A stretch of 64,000 bases of DNA from Zygaena filipendulae (Eukaryota; Arthropoda; Insecta; Lepidoptera; Zygaenidae), in contig OU015653.1 of the NCBI GenBank assembly GCA_907165275.2, forward strand, positions 2,944,001 to 3,008,000, written 5' to 3'. A program made the position numbers and the translations under genes. Positions 41,431 to 54,790 of the stretch are shown one piece after another (the stretch's first letter is position 1; each line of letters starts with the position of its first letter). The notes beneath the pieces were generated by a model, which was not told where the DNA came from, did not search any database, and saw only the letters and a list, made by a program, of their open reading frames with translations.

Positions 41431-42634
41431 TTATTCGACCTAAAGGGAAGAAATTTGATGTTGTACAGCATGTAGGTACAATAGAAATAACGAAGTGAAG
41501 TGTGTGTGTTTTTTGTTTACCAACTCAGCGTAGACAAGCTAGAAGAATTAGAATAAATAGAATTTGACCACAAAGTGATCACAGAATTAGTTTATTCATG
41601 ACATGAAAATCGTGCAAAAATAAATTCGTTAGCCAGCTGCTCCAAAAAGCGTAAGCTTTCTTGAAACATGTTATGAATATCTAATCACATTGAAAAGAGA
41701 TGAAACATACCTTCCGTAATTCGTGTTGACTTATCTTCATTATTTGCTACGTCAGCGGTGTTATGTCAAAGGGAAACGCGAATGAGACCTGTCCTTGGGG
41801 AAAGCTGGACTATTATTAGGGATTTATTCTATTTGTGTTACTTCCTGTCCATCGGAATAGTGAAAGACGTATGTCGCAATATGATCAAAGAAAATCGGAC
41901 CGTTTCGATAATCCTAGGAGATTTGCAAAAAAAAAAATATTTACCTATTTCTGATCGGTACTTTTGCAATCCTCTTAGGATTATAATAATGATATTACGA
42001 TTTATAAAAAAAAAAAACATTTGATTATTACTTTCCTGTGACACATACTTCCACAGCTGTTCACGATTTCGGGATTCCTTTTTCAGGACGCTACATGTAA
42101 AAAATTTGAAGGGAATCCGTTTGGCGTTTAGCTAACTTAAGCAGCTAAGTGCTAACAAAAACAATCAATTTTGGGGAGTTAAAAAATTACTGCAATCAAA
42201 AGTCAGTCTGTACATAGACGACTTCGAAGGAAATAAAACGTCTTGGTAGCTAGTCACCTGTAGGATGTACTAATTAGGTACCCAATAGTACCTACTATCA
42301 GTAGTAGCATGGAATATTTTTAACCGACTTCCAAAAAGGAGGAGGTTATACATTCGATTGTATGTATGTTTTTTTACTGATCCGATCTAGGTGAGAAAAC
42401 AAAGGGGTATTTTTTGGTCGTCGTAATAAGTAGGTACATGATATAAAAGTGGGTACTAAGTACTTAAATATTCTTAAAATTTCAAATTTTATTTTTCAAA
42501 TAATCTATATAAAAAGAAAAACGTCATTGAATAATCGCAAAAACTGGAAAAAAGTGACCAATCAACTAAATTTGGCAGATAGTTTACATTTTACTGAGAG
42601 TAGAAGTCAGCTATCAAAGAATGAGCATGTTGAC

Positions 42635-42916
42635 TAATTTTTATTTTTTAGTCTGTCTTGTAGATTATAAAAATTCTTTTTTACGTACTTAATCAAAAAA
42701 TATCGCCGCGATATATTGAGTTGAAATTTCGCGTGACGTCACTATTCTGACAGTTGTATGGCGGTTTTAGCGGTTAGTGACGTAACGACCCCCTCACCCT
42801 AAACTTTAATGCGCTTTATCTCTGTATATTTTAATTTATTTAAAAAAGCAAAAAATACGTGTCTATTGTTTTTTTTATTTTATAACTGACGGACCAATTA
42901 CAATTTTGATTTTCAA
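42635..42916 (+). mobile_element. 'GTCCGTC' MITE, copy
   Basis: TAGTCTGTCTTGTAGATTA at the left, AACTGACGGACCAATTACAA at the right, core GCGTGACGTCAC and CACCCTAAACTTTAATGCGC. Confidence 0.75.
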
Positions 42917-43409
42917 AAGTAGTCCACATCCCCATTCACGGAATTCCCGAGCTCTTGAATTAGCGTGGGTGAAATCGCAGGGAATAGCAACTAGTAGGTA
43001 TAGGATCACCCTTATAGAATAAAGACATTAATTCACCTTTAAGATATTAAGGTATATTAAATACTTAGGTGCAACAATAAATCATAGACTTTGTGCGTAA
43101 TTCTAACCTCGTTTCTATATATATATACCCAGTAAATTCAGTAAGTAATTCGTGCGTACGTTCCTGCTATACAATGGTGTACAGCGATACGTTAGATTAG
43201 GTCTGTATCAGCGTTTATTGCCGTCTCGCGAACATTAAATTTCCCGGGAGACTCCTCCAGCTCTATTGTTACGTATGTATTAAATCGGAGCCCATAATTT
43301 CGTTCGCCATGGCAACCATGGTATCTATAAAACTTAGCGCGAGAATTCAAGAAAGTGCGTGTAGGTACACCATAATATACGTATATTAATCCTTAATCTA
43401 TAGTAAAAT

Positions 43410-43713
43410 ATACTAATATTATAAAGCTGAAGAGTTTGTTTGCTTGAACGCGCCAATCTCAGGGACTATTGGTCCGATTTAAAAAAATCTTTCACTGTTA
43501 GATAGCCCATTATCGAGATAGACTATAAGCTATATTTTATCCTCACGCTAAGACCAATAGGAGCAGAGTAGTAACAAAAAAAGTTGAAAAAACGGGTAAA
43601 ATTATTCCTTTTGAGAGCTTCTGTTGCGTACGCCGCGTAAACGGGTTAGCCGTGGAATATTTTAGTAGATTTTTCCTCAAATTATTGCGTGTGAAACCAC
43701 GGGGCACAGCTAG
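43410..43713 (+). mobile_element. Helitron-like element, 'AAGCTGAAGAG' subfamily, copy 2
   Basis: ATACTAATATTATAAAGCTG to GTGAAACCACGGGGCACAGC-TAG, then T. Confidence 0.78.
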
Positions 43714-43963
43714 TATTAAATGCTAATGTGAGTTTGTTTATTAGTTTGCTGTTCTTTCATTTATCTATTTATTTATTCATTTATTTGCAAGAATATAGTA
43801 ATTACATTATATTACACAAAAATAGGTGCATTGTCTTTTCTTTTTAAGTTCAACACATTCAACCAATATTGGTAAGCAAAATGTCCTTAAATAACTAAGA
43901 ACCTATACGATTAATCATGTTGTAAAATAATGAATTAAATGAATCAATCAAAGTGGCATTATA

Positions 43964-44185
43964 TCCAACTAATATTATAAACGCGAAAGTTTGTAAGTAT
44001 GCATGGATGGATGGATGGATGGATGGATGTTTGTTACTCTTTCACGCAAAAACTACTGGATGGATTTAAATGAAACTTTACAATAATATAGCTTATATAT
44101 CAGATTAACACATAGGGTACTTTTATCCCGGAATCCCCGCGGGAACGCTGAAATTGACGCGGGTGAAACCGTGGGGCACAACTAG
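43964..44185 (+). mobile_element. Helitron-like element, full length
   Basis: TCCAACTAATATTATAAACG, a (GGAT)n run, and 3' GCGGGTGAAACCGTGGGGCA-CAACTAG then T. The base before the 5' end is a T (..ATA|TCC with one-base ambiguity). Confidence 0.82.
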
Positions 44186-45290
44186 TAACAAATAAAAATT
44201 GTTTAAAAAATCAAGAGAAAAGAAAAAGAGTTTTATACTTTAATTATTACTCAACCTATATCATCATGAAATGCATGCACGTTGTTAGGGGTAAAAGGAC
44301 AAAGAGTAACTTTTATCCCGAAATTCCTATGGAAAGTGAAAAATAAACACGAGTAAAACCGGGGATGAAACAGCTAGTAATATATATTAAGAATATACCT
44401 ACGTATCAATGAAGATGGAGAATGATAAATGGGAATAGTTGTTGTTCACAGTTTATGTTTAGAGAGTTCCGTATCTCAGAAGAAAAAATAAACCCTTACG
44501 GGATCACTTCGTTGTCCGTCTGTCTATTTGTCTATCTGTCGAGCCATTTTTTCTCATGAACGCCTTTGAACCTACTTAGGTCTGCAATCCCTTGGGGCTG
44601 TGAAAAAAATCAAACTTCTATGTTAACGCAATCAAAAGCATGAGTAAACGGTTATGCACACGAAGGAATCAAGACTGAAAGGGTAACCACTGAGCAAATA
44701 ATCACTACGTTTTAAGAGTAGGCACTTCCATACTAATCGCTGAATCGATCTATGAAAGCATTTTGTGCCAACCTTACCAATGAAATGTATGACGCGGTCA
44801 TAGAAATTTGGTTAAGTATTTCAAAGTTGGTAAAGAAGTTCGCGCACAAATCCATAGTAATTTTTGGTTCAAGGGAGTGTCGCTGGCCTGAGGGTAACCA
44901 TTGACCTAGAATTATTGGCAAGAAGCAAGGTTTTAATACATTATGTACCTATACAACGAAAGTGAAGAGAAAAATTCAAAAAAACGTTTTTTTTTATAAT
45001 TTTTAGCCAGGAAGTGGTGCTGAATTCAAAAATCTCAGTAAATTTGCAGGTACCTAATGTAATCGAATTCTTATTTCGAATTTCTATTTATTCACATAAA
45101 GAAAACAAATTTTGGAAAATTATTGATTTCCGTAGTACAACTTGTAGGTTTCTGATAATTATAGAATATGATAAGAATTGCAACCGGTGTCAATGAACCT
45201 ATACTAAATGGAGTGCCAATGACAATATAATATGGTAACGTAATAGGGAGAGAACTATCCAATCCATATTAAACACGCATTATATACCTA
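44186..45290. other. Intergenic, fragments of repeats only
   Basis: A Helitron-like remnant at about 44265-44385 and a truncated GGTTCC repeat at 44460-44680. A 62-codon minus ORF at 44733-44921 resembles nothing I know. Confidence 0.5.
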
Positions 45291-45535
45291 CTAGCTGTGC
45301 TCCGCGGTTTCACCCGCGTGAATTTCGGAATTCCCGCAGGAACTCCAAAGTAAAGTTTGGTCCAAAAAATAAAAATAAAAATTCCGGAGAGGTCTACCCT
45401 TATCACCTAGGCGTAAAAAATAGCCTACGACTTATTTATTCTCATACCTACCAAATATACACAAATTTCATGAAAATCGGTCAAGGCTTTTCGGAGGAGT
45501 TCGGTAACAAAAACTGTGATATACCTACATAAGCT
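45291..45535 (-). mobile_element. Helitron-like element (reverse)
   Basis: CTAGCTGTGCTCCGCGGTTT-CACCCGCGTGAATTTCGGAA; followed by a diverged body with ATGAAAATCGGTCAAGGC. Confidence 0.65.
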
Positions 45536-45815
45536 AAATAAACGAAATTATTATCATAATAAAACACATCATCCACAACATCTTTCGCGAGTCTGTCACC
45601 CATAACGAGATTATACAAGGATGAAGGTTGACAGATATTATATTGTAAAATTTTGTCAAGGTGATATTTTCTTCATAAATTTATTTCTTCGTAAACAAAT
45701 TAAAATTCCTCCAACTGGAATTTTCATTCTTAAAGTGTGCGATTTATACTTAGTACGCACTGGTACGCAAATAAAAAGCTATATATAGGTACTCTTGACG
45801 TGAATATGTAAATGT

Positions 45816-45896
45816 TGACTTCGTTGCCAATCTCATACGCGTCACTTTCGTTGTTAGCTTCATCAATGTCACTTCCGTTGTCTTCATACGCGTTAC
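45816..45896. repeat. CGTCACTTCCGTTG minisatellite, second locus
   Basis: TTCGTTGCCAATCTCATACG-CGTCACTTTCGTTG and two further degenerate units; shares the GTTGCCAA.CTCATAC.CGTCAC start with 17249-17345. Confidence 0.55.
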
Positions 45897-46337
45897 TAGG
45901 CTAAAAGTAGTTTAAATAAAATCTCTTGTACATTTTCAATATAAAAGGTCTGATTATTTTCTTTCCTTTCTGTCGCAACTCAGCAAACGGATTCCTAACA
46001 TTTTTTGTATTTATAACATTTAGTTGGAACGCTGGCAAGTGTCTTATAGGTTAACTTTTATCATTTCATAAGTCCTTAAGATCTAAAAAGCACTTCTAAG
46101 TTTACTCGGGTAAAGCTGCAGTCAGCCGCTTGTTTGGAAATAGTTCTAATACTTTGTATAAAAACTCCATCGATTGAAGATCAAAGTTCTTTTTTTTTTT
46201 AATAAAAACCAAATTTAGTATCGTAACACTCCACTTGCCTTACGAGTAGGTAAATATCAGAGATATAAAATTATGTAGACAGGAGCACCGCGCGCTCGTG
46301 TAGCGTAAAATATGACTACGTGATTGTCAATAATGTA

Positions 46338-46798
46338 GGGTAAAACCCGGATAGTTGCCACACTTTTCGAAATCATTTTATATCTCCCAGTACATAAATC
46401 AAAATATTTTAATTTTTAAACTGGCAAGTACTTTGGTTCTTTATCTACAAATTTATTAAATGTAAAAGACATTATCTTTGAAATTTCCAGAGTATTAGCG
46501 ATTTCTACGGACCTCTACTTTTTGTGACATCTATCCCATATATGGGATAGTTGCCTAGTCCATATAAATTACATTTAGGATAGACGACCCGCCGGGAAAC
46601 AAGGCATCTATCCCGAAAAATCTTTGATCGCACCTTGCGTTCCCGTGCAATCGCACAGAGACATGAGACGCGATCCACTTAATAGTAGTTGGAAAGTCTT
46701 TTGATTGATAAATAAAATAGCACGCGATTCATCTGCGAAACTAGAGTAATTACGATCGGGGCAACTATACCCCCAGGGCAACTATCCTGGTTTTACCC
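46338..46798. mobile_element. 461-bp TA-flanked inverted-repeat element
   Basis: Ends GGGTAAAACCCGGATAGTTG and CAACTATCCTGGTTTTACCC are inverted repeats flanked by TA on both sides (46336, 46799), as for Tc1/mariner-type MITEs. GGATAGTTGCC also occurs inside at about 46553. No transposase. Confidence 0.75.
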
Positions 46799-46800
46799 TA

Positions 46801-49800
46801 CCTATATTGAAGGCTCGTTTTCTGAATAATATTACGAACTTAAGTAAAAATCCAATAACATCAGACGCCAGTACGTATATCTTGAGTTTTTGCTATCCAA
46901 TTTCATAAAATGGCTTTTTTTTGTACATATTTAATATTTAGTTTTCGTTTGAAAATTACAATAACTCCCTATCTACCTACTGTAGACAAGAGTATATGTT
47001 TTTAAACTAGTTATCTCACATATTATCATAGCAATTTACAATATTATGCGTCAAAATGCGTTTTAATATTAACACCAAGATTTTATTGCGATAGAAAAAT
47101 AATTTCCTGTCTGACCTGTATTATTCATTCATCTCTGGCATGTTGCTATGTATTTCAGTTATAAGCTCAATTTTCAATAGTTTCTAGTACAAGGTGATTA
47201 ATTAAGACTGTGTTAAAATACAAATTTTTTTGGTACTTTAATTAAAATATTTATCTATTTATCATAACTCGATACCGTACGAATTTTTTTTTTAAATTGG
47301 ACACGGAGTTTTAAAATAAACGAGTTTATCGTTTGTTTGGAAAGTATGAAATATCGAACGCTATTAGTGATACATAGATAAAGAAATAAATACCCAACTT
47401 ATCAAGGACAGACTAACTGAAGAAACTGATCGACGAGATTGAGTTGTATGATGTAATAAACGTATATATTCGGAGACTACAATAGTTTCCAGACTTTCCA
47501 CAAATCAAATAATTATACAACATCGAATATAACAAAATATAATATATTATGCTCATACAAAATATTTTGCGTGTAAAACTTCCTCAACCTTTATCGATAG
47601 GAGGGAAGTAAAGCATCATGAGCACGACTTGTAGGGCCTTTTACACCTCACGCGCCAACACGGCGTGTACCTCTGTGATCGCCGAATAGCATAATTATTG
47701 CGATATGTGTCCTAAAGTCTCTCGTCTTAATGGTGCGTTTATATAGTTTAGGTACAATATTATTATTGTAATTTTATTTTTCTAAACCTACTATTATCAT
47801 ATTGTATGAAGAAAGGCTAAGGCTAAATTTCATATTTTCATGACAATTACCAAAAATTCTAAGAGATATATTTGTCACGGGAGACAAAAACTTATCTCGT
47901 TCATCAAGACTACGATACAATGTGATCAAAAACATAAAAAATGCACTAATATTTCTTTAAATTCTGCGTAAAAATTAAATTCTCGATCTCCGTCGTTAAA
48001 AGCGGAAAACTTTTGCTGTAAGTTTTATGCTATATCTAGTATAGACATGTAAATAAAATTGAAGTGTCTGTTTGTAATTTCAAATTAACAACTTTTTACT
48101 AAATGCATACGAAAGTACTTATTACTACATCAAAAAAAGTATTTTTACATTTTTCTCTGTTTGCCTGTATGTCTGTTTGTTCCGGCTAATCTCTGAAACG
48201 GCTGGACTGATTTTAATGAGACTTTCACTGGCAGATAGCTGATATTATATGGATTTATCCCGGAAATCCCGCGGGATCTCTGAAATTAACGCGGGTGAAA
48301 CCGCGGGACACAGCCAGTATACTAATAAGAGCAAGGTACCTATGTATTAAAAAAATATATGCTGAAATCCTGTGGAATCCCGAAAATCACGCGGGTTTCA
48401 CCCGCGGGGCTAAAACGTTGTGTGACATGACGCCACGGTGCAGTTAAGTGTAAAGGTCCTCGTTAGTTATCCGCTCGCAATGTAAGCTTACGTGTTGTAC
48501 GACATTTATGACTTTTTCTACGCCCCTCTTTATTATACACACACTTTTATTGTACACGTAAGTGTTGGGGGTTTGGCTGGATCGAATGTTGCGATGTATT
48601 GCGTGGTAGTTTTGTCGTTTCTTTTTCAGACCAATAGAAAAAGTTACGCGTGTATAGCACTGTGCCAGTTATCAAAGTAAAGTCGGCTTAACGCGTGTAA
48701 GGCGTGTGTACAGATAATGTTGCCGATACTGAAATAGACGTCGATATCTACCTATGAGTCGCATATGCATTATATATTTTATTCGTTTATAAACGATCGG
48801 GATTTTGTTTAAATACGGGGACAGAAAATGCATTGTAGCGACTACTAGCACATCGGCCATTGGTGTCATTTTATCTAGTTAGGGGACTGTTTGAACCGAA
48901 TCTAACCCAGCTGGTTTTCAAGCTGACAAATACCTACACAATTTGCTTGATCGATGATTCCGTCGTTGAAAACGAACTAGTCTAATTCGATTTTTAAAAC
49001 ATATTATTATAACGTAAACTACTCTTGAAATTCATCTAGAAAAATAATAATAGTGAAGGTGTACATTTATTAAAATCGTTAATTCTATTTAATTTTACGG
49101 TTTACTTTCTAAAAAAAGCTACGTAGAATCGAAGCAAGCTTTTGAACTTTATCTCGCCAACAATTTAACTTTAATATGGGTTTAGTTTATCACAATTGAT
49201 TCACATAACACACCTGTGTATTATGCAAATTTTTAAACTTAAAGCTTAAATAAGCGCGAGACATGGAGCAATCATCTTTCCTTTTTTATATTATATAAAA
49301 TTCTGTATAATGTTTTCGATTTTATCTTAACATTCTCATTTAAGTGATTTTTTTTTACAGAATGAATTACCAGATTTCTTTCTCCTCAAAAATTAAGTTT
49401 ACCAACTTTCTTATAATTCATGTACCTATGTTTAAAACAACAACAAAAACAAACACGGCATAATCTTCAAATCATGACTACAATGAAACTACTACTTACA
49501 AAAATATTCACCAAAAATTTAGAAGAATTTCCAAACTCCTTTACCAGGGATCCATAAGTAGATACGTACCTAAGTATCTTTAATCTATATACCTAGTGAA
49601 CAACGCTAATGAATTCCAAAGTGTTCAACTACTTATTTCTACCCTTTAAAGTGTCTTAGAAGTAGCTTAAAGTTTTTGAAGGGTATAGACGTATATAATG
49701 ACTGTCAGCATCGGCCACTTGCCCCTCTGCCTATTTCCTTGTGCGGCCTTACCCAGCACGGTGTTCGAACAAATTGGCCCGCGTGACTTGCTATAAGCCA

Positions 49801-50600
49801 GGTTACTTAGGACCGTAGTACACCCAGCGTACCCTTAAAAATTAAGAATTACAGGTTTGTTCCGTACAATCATATTCCCCTGTTATGTCCCTGGATAGTA
49901 GCAGTATAGCAAATATATTATCTACATAATATGACCACTATACCACTCTCCAATTTTATTTTTATAAAAATCAGGAACCTGTTAAATTAATAAAAAAAGT
50001 AATATGTATATAAAATAATTAGGTACATACATATTTTATTAAATTCCGTTAATTTTGGAAGAATTAAAAGTTATGAGTATATTTGTCTCTCTCGCGCTCT
50101 ATTCGGGAAGTAGGTATAGAGGGAGGACGACAGCAATAATAATAACCTATTCTTCAAAGGTCCTCAAACTCGTAATTCCTCTCAGATAGGTACATTCAGA
50201 CACTATCAATAGGTACAATAATTGATTCTGCGCACACACTACGCACTCGGTGCGTCCACAACTTGTACAAATGAGTCGAGGTCAAAGTAATAATATTGTA
50301 GCTCGATATACTAAACTTCCAAACCCTTTGGAGCGAGGGGTAAGTAACGTAAATATTTTACGGGGAAAATTTTAAGATTTATTTTATTAATTAATTACGC
50401 CAAGGTAAGTACGACCACGCTCATGGTTCGCCTTGGGGAATACCTTAGTGTTTATTTTTAAATCAGAACATCGTTATAGAGTTCCGGTCCGAGGGTAGAA
50501 AGTTAAATAACAACGAATCGGTGTAGGTGTACTAATGTAAGTTAATAATTATTTCTAAAATAAGGAGTAAAATCTTCACAAAAGCTCAGATAATTCTAAG
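46801..50600. other. Intergenic, mostly unique AT-rich DNA
   Basis: Apart from the Helitron-like element at 48050-48318 and a hairpin fragment at 48360-48405 (CGCGGGTTTCACCCGCGG), no feature is recognised. Confidence 0.5.
48050..48318 (+). mobile_element. Helitron-like element, 'TTGAAGTGTC' subfamily
   Basis: AAATAAAATTGAAGTGTCTG at the start and ACGCGGGTGAAACCGCGGGA-CACAGCCAG at the end (CTAG mutated). Confidence 0.65.
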
Positions 50601-50615
50601 CAACGTATACTAGTT

Positions 50616-51180
50616 GTTCCCCTAGATTTCACCCGCGTTGAATTCACAAAATGGGGAATTCCTGGGGCCTTACACTTGAAAATGATTTGAGGCTGATTTA
50701 TTTCGATTTAGATTTGAAGAATATGACCCTTACTCGACCCTTACCTTACTCTTAGGTATGTAAAACTTCATGCTCATCGGTTGAGTAGTTAAGGTTAGTT
50801 CTTTAAGTTACCTTATAGAACCAAGGTGTTCCAAGGTGTTGTTCTTCCTCCAGGAACTGACTGACTGATCGATCAACGCACAGCTGAAACCGCTGGCTGT
50901 GGAACCATGAAATTTTACACAAATATTTCTTAAGTGACGTGGATGTGCACTAAGAAAGGATTTTTTTAAAAATTCAACCCATAAGGGGGGGTGAAAGGGG
51001 GTTGCAAAGTTTGTATGGAACAATTCCGCGGGAATTTCAAAATTATCGCGGATGAAACCACGCGGGACTGCTAAACCTAAATAAATATTATCTATGTCTA
51101 TGTAAGGTATGAAAAGGAAAAACAGACAGACAGAAAGCGAGCTACTTCCGCATTTATGATTTTAGTATATAATATTAGTT
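50616..51180. mobile_element. Helitron-like remnants and 'CAACGCACAGC' repeat
   Basis: Reverse remnant from CTAGATTTCACCCGCG-type sequence at 50625; then GACTGACTGATCGATCAACG, GGGGGGGTGAAAGGGGGTTG and GCGGATGAAACCACGCGGGA near 51050. Several degraded units. Confidence 0.45.
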
Positions 51181-52740
51181 GTGTGGTGGAGGATGTAAAA
51201 ATTTATAGTAGGTCGTCGTGTGTACTAAAAGAAAGTCTATGCTGGTGAGTTGATTCGTGTTTAGAACAAAAAAAAAATAAGTGCGTCGGATCCTACAGGC
51301 CGTACCTACTACTACATCTTACGTTGTTCTGTGATCCTGGTACTTTTTGTAAACCTATGAAACTGACCGACCTCTTATCACATAAGTTGGTTAGTTTGTA
51401 ACAAAACCCTCATAAGAATTTCAATCGGAACAACTAGGTTAGATTAGACCAGAAAAACCGGCGAAAGTTGACGTTGAAGATAGTCTATGCCAGTAGGACC
51501 ACAGGTTGCGAGTTGATATACATTTTTTTATTCCCCGTGGACCCACTGTCAGCGCTTTTCTGTCGAGGGTGTCCAGGGGATCTAGCCTAGTCCACGGGTA
51601 GTGCGTCGATTGTTCGTACTGATCCAACCCTTATTTCTTTGAACTACATGTCAGCAGAGACGTTCACTGCTAGATAGAAAGCTCCTCATCATTCATAACC
51701 TTCATAATATAAATCGCTGCTGGGTATACTTAAACTAGAAGATTCGTACCACATAGATAGATAACCCTAAGTTCAATCAACCTCCCACCATAGCCGGTTT
51801 TCGTGTATATCCTATATAAACTAGATCTGTTGTCGTTGGGCTCGTAAAACTTTTATTAAATTACAAAACCACTTCGACCCTAGTGTCGTTGAACGAAACA
51901 CAACATTTAAGTCCGGAATTTATAAGCGCGTAAAATTGTTTTTGTCGTGGGAACGTTTGAAAACTTCAATTTACAAACATGACGTTATAACTAGCACGGC
52001 GTGGTTTCACGCAAACGAAAATATGAAAATCGGTTCACATCTGACGGAGACATTGCGTAACATCCATCTATACCTACTATAATAAAAGAGTAGAATCCGC
52101 GATTCTGCAGTACATTGAATATTTTTAACAAAAATTGACAGGGGACGATAAAAGGATATGGATTGAGTAATAAGAAATATATACATATGTAAATAAATAT
52201 CAGCTCCGGAATTATTGCATACCCGAAAAGGGTCACTAAGTTTTAAGCACAATACCATACCTATTATGTAGCATCTGATTTGAAATGTGCATTTGGTTGC
52301 AATAAATATTTGATTGATAAATTGAAAAGAAGAGTAGGTAGCCAACCAAAACAAAGAGTATTTAAAATTATTTTCTGTCTGTCCGTCTGTCTATCTGTTC
52401 GCGATAATCTCTGAATTTACTAAACAAATTATCATGCTGTTTTCACGGGTGGATTAAGCTTAGCCTGGAGCTACATATAGATTTTGTTTCATTGCAATTG
52501 GATGTCGGGAAAAAAAGGAGTTGTATAAAACACAGGCGGGGCGCAGGTAGTAGAAAATATAAACTACTACTAGCAGTTCCCCCACATCTATATATCTCAT
52601 CATCTTTTTCTATTTCATACTTGTAACTTTACACTAAATAGCTTCCACGGACTCTTTATTTGGATATAAATATTCCTGTTACTCAGGAATACTTTATTTA
52701 ATATGTATAAATTAAGTAGATAGGTAGATAGGTATAGGGT
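51181..52740. other. Intergenic, no feature recognised
   Basis: AT-rich; overlapping minus-strand ORFs at 51991-52354 (81 and 115 codons) have no family resemblance and are probably chance. Confidence 0.45.
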
Positions 52741-53095
52741 AGGCAGCCACGAAAGCTCAGTGGTTGGTGCATTCGGATCAAACGTCACAAGGCGTAGGTT
52801 CAAACCCTAACAATGAGCTTGAGCTGTCGGTGAAGGAAAACATCGTGAGGAAACCATAGCATGGTGGTAGGGCGCTCTCTAGTGCCTGGCTTGCTAGCTA
52901 CCACCTTTAAGTTGTAAATCTGTCACCAAGCACCTAACGGTGTGTTCTGGCAGTCCCACTTGAAAGCCAGGTTCCATCCCCATTCCAGGTCGGCAACGCA
53001 CCTGCATGCCTTCTGGTGTTGCAGATGTCTATGGGCGGCGGTTATCACGTAACATCAGGTGTAGGTACCACTTGCCCGTTGGCTCACATAAAAAG
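52741..53095 (+). mobile_element. tRNA-headed SINE of a second family
   Basis: Head with A box AGCTCAGTGGTTGG and B box AGGTTCAAACCC, then GTGAAGGAAAACATCGTGAG, then CGGCAACGCACCTGCATGCC and GGGCGGCGGTTATCACGTAA-CATCAGGTG, a 3' region extremely common in moths. Confidence 0.75.
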
Positions 53096-53756
53096 TAGGT
53101 ACTTTTCTCTTTTAAGTCGGCAAAAATTATCTCACAATGGCCATCACTAACGATGTGACGACGTCTTGCTAGTAAAAATCCTGCTAATTTGCTCGCCCCT
53201 GGGTTGCTAAATATTATACTTTGTGTATAGTGAAGCAAAGATGTTTAAAAAATATAAGATACGAAAAAATTCGCTTCTTCACGAGTATACTACCGATACA
53301 CGGTAAAAATATCTTCTATTAATTAAAAACTTGTCCTTTGTCCCATTTTGAAGAAATATAAGAAATCGTTCGGAAAAGTCGTGACTTATGCTATTATAAA
53401 TATTTATTGTTTCGAAATAATGAAATACATGCATTTGTAATAATTCCTTTTGAAGTTACTAATTTAATTAAGGTGAATATGAAAACAATCCTACTCGTTT
53501 TAATTACGATCGTTAATTAATATTTCTGATTTCATATATTCGTTTTATAATTATAATTTTTATCCACAGGTACAGTACAAATATATCTGAGCAGTGTATC
53601 AATTTCGTAGATCCAATTTATGTGTAGGTATTTGTTGTGTATGAACCCGAATATAAACCAAATTAAACGAAACAAGATGGCGGACACCCAAAAAAGTAAA
53701 TTTTTAATTTAGGCTATTTTCCCAAACAAAAAAAAACTTATAAACTCCATGCCTTA

Positions 53757-53975
53757 TATCTATACTGATATTATAAAGAGAAAAGATTTGATTTTTTGTA
53801 CGTTTGTTTATTCGTTTGTTTGTAATAGAAAAACTCAAAAACTACTGAACCGACTTTGTAATTTTTTTCACTTGTAAGAAGCTACAGCGTTCCTGTGTGA
53901 CGTAGGGTACTTGTTATCCCGAATTCCCACGGGCACTCCTAAATTAACGCGAATAAAACGTGGGGATGCTACTAA
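53757..53975 (+). mobile_element. Helitron-like element, degraded
   Basis: TCTATACTGATATTATAAAG, AACTACTGAACCGACTTTG, TTATCCCGAATTCCCACGGG and AACGCGAATAAAACGTGGGG; terminal CTAG lost. Confidence 0.55.
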
Positions 53976-54559
53976 ACGCAAAGATTACATATTATAATTT
54001 CAGGTTTTTGTCTTAGATTGACCATAAGACTATGCGTCTATTAAATTGACGGGTGAAAGCCGTACTGAATATATGCGCGTCACGTTTGTCTTCGTTTAGT
54101 TACCTTTCAGCATCTATTTTGAACAATAAGCAGGAGACTGGTTTCCAAGGTAGAACCATGTTTTAACTTGGGGACCAGTCTAACATTACCTTTGGCGTTC
54201 CGCCATTATTGTTTATGTAGAACAAGACATTTTTAATTAAAAGCTTTTATTTAACTTGCAATGTAGTTATGTATGTAACTATGTTTGTACGGGTGGAATC
54301 TTGCAACTCAATTTTGAAGCAGATATCTTCAACCGATTGAGCTGAAATTTTGTATACACGTTTAGTTTGGATGACAATGGATGGGGTATTCTTTTTAGCG
54401 CATTTGATTAAAAAAAAGCTTGTTATAAAAAGAGTTTTTTTTTTTTTTTGTTTTTTCAATCGAAATGTACTTATTATTACTTAGAAACATTGTCATTGGG
54501 CATTGGCAGATAAGATAGACGCCTTGTTACTCAGAATGTTCCCGTTCAATTACTAAATC

Positions 54560-54790
54560 AATCAAATTACAAACGGCCGCTCTTCTCCGTGGATGCCACG
54601 TAGGCGATCGACCGCACCGACACGCTTTATCATTGGCCTACGATTAACCAAATCGCACCAAGGATCCTTCTTGATCCAATCAGACCCCTCACGTTCTGCG
54701 CCGAGTAGATTCATTCCGGATTACAGCCAACTTTCTATCGGCTAGTTTGGAACAACGGGGGATTACGACTCCATTTAATTGCCACAAGTT
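54560..54790. promoter_or_regulatory. GC-richer, non-repetitive island
   Basis: Near 50% GC in an AT-rich surround and not matching any repeat in the window. Contains GGGGGATTACG and TTTAATTGCC homeodomain-like words. Could be an enhancer, a non-coding exon or an unknown repeat. Confidence 0.2.

Larger units (their letters stand above)
41040..43960. other. Intergenic DNA downstream of dpr
   Basis: No supported exon. Contains the 17-bp array at 41321, an AACCGACTTCC repeat end at 42322, a GTCCGTC MITE at 42635 and a Helitron-like element at 43410. ORFs of 60-90 codons here are chance. Confidence 0.6.

Noticed and set aside
52007..52354. 115-codon minus-strand ORF
   Set aside because: No domain, no splice context, overlapped by a second random ORF; consistent with chance.
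52751..52815. Possible tRNA gene with GCTCAGTGGTTGG and GGTTCAAACCC
   Set aside because: Followed by a common lepidopteran SINE body; treated as a SINE.
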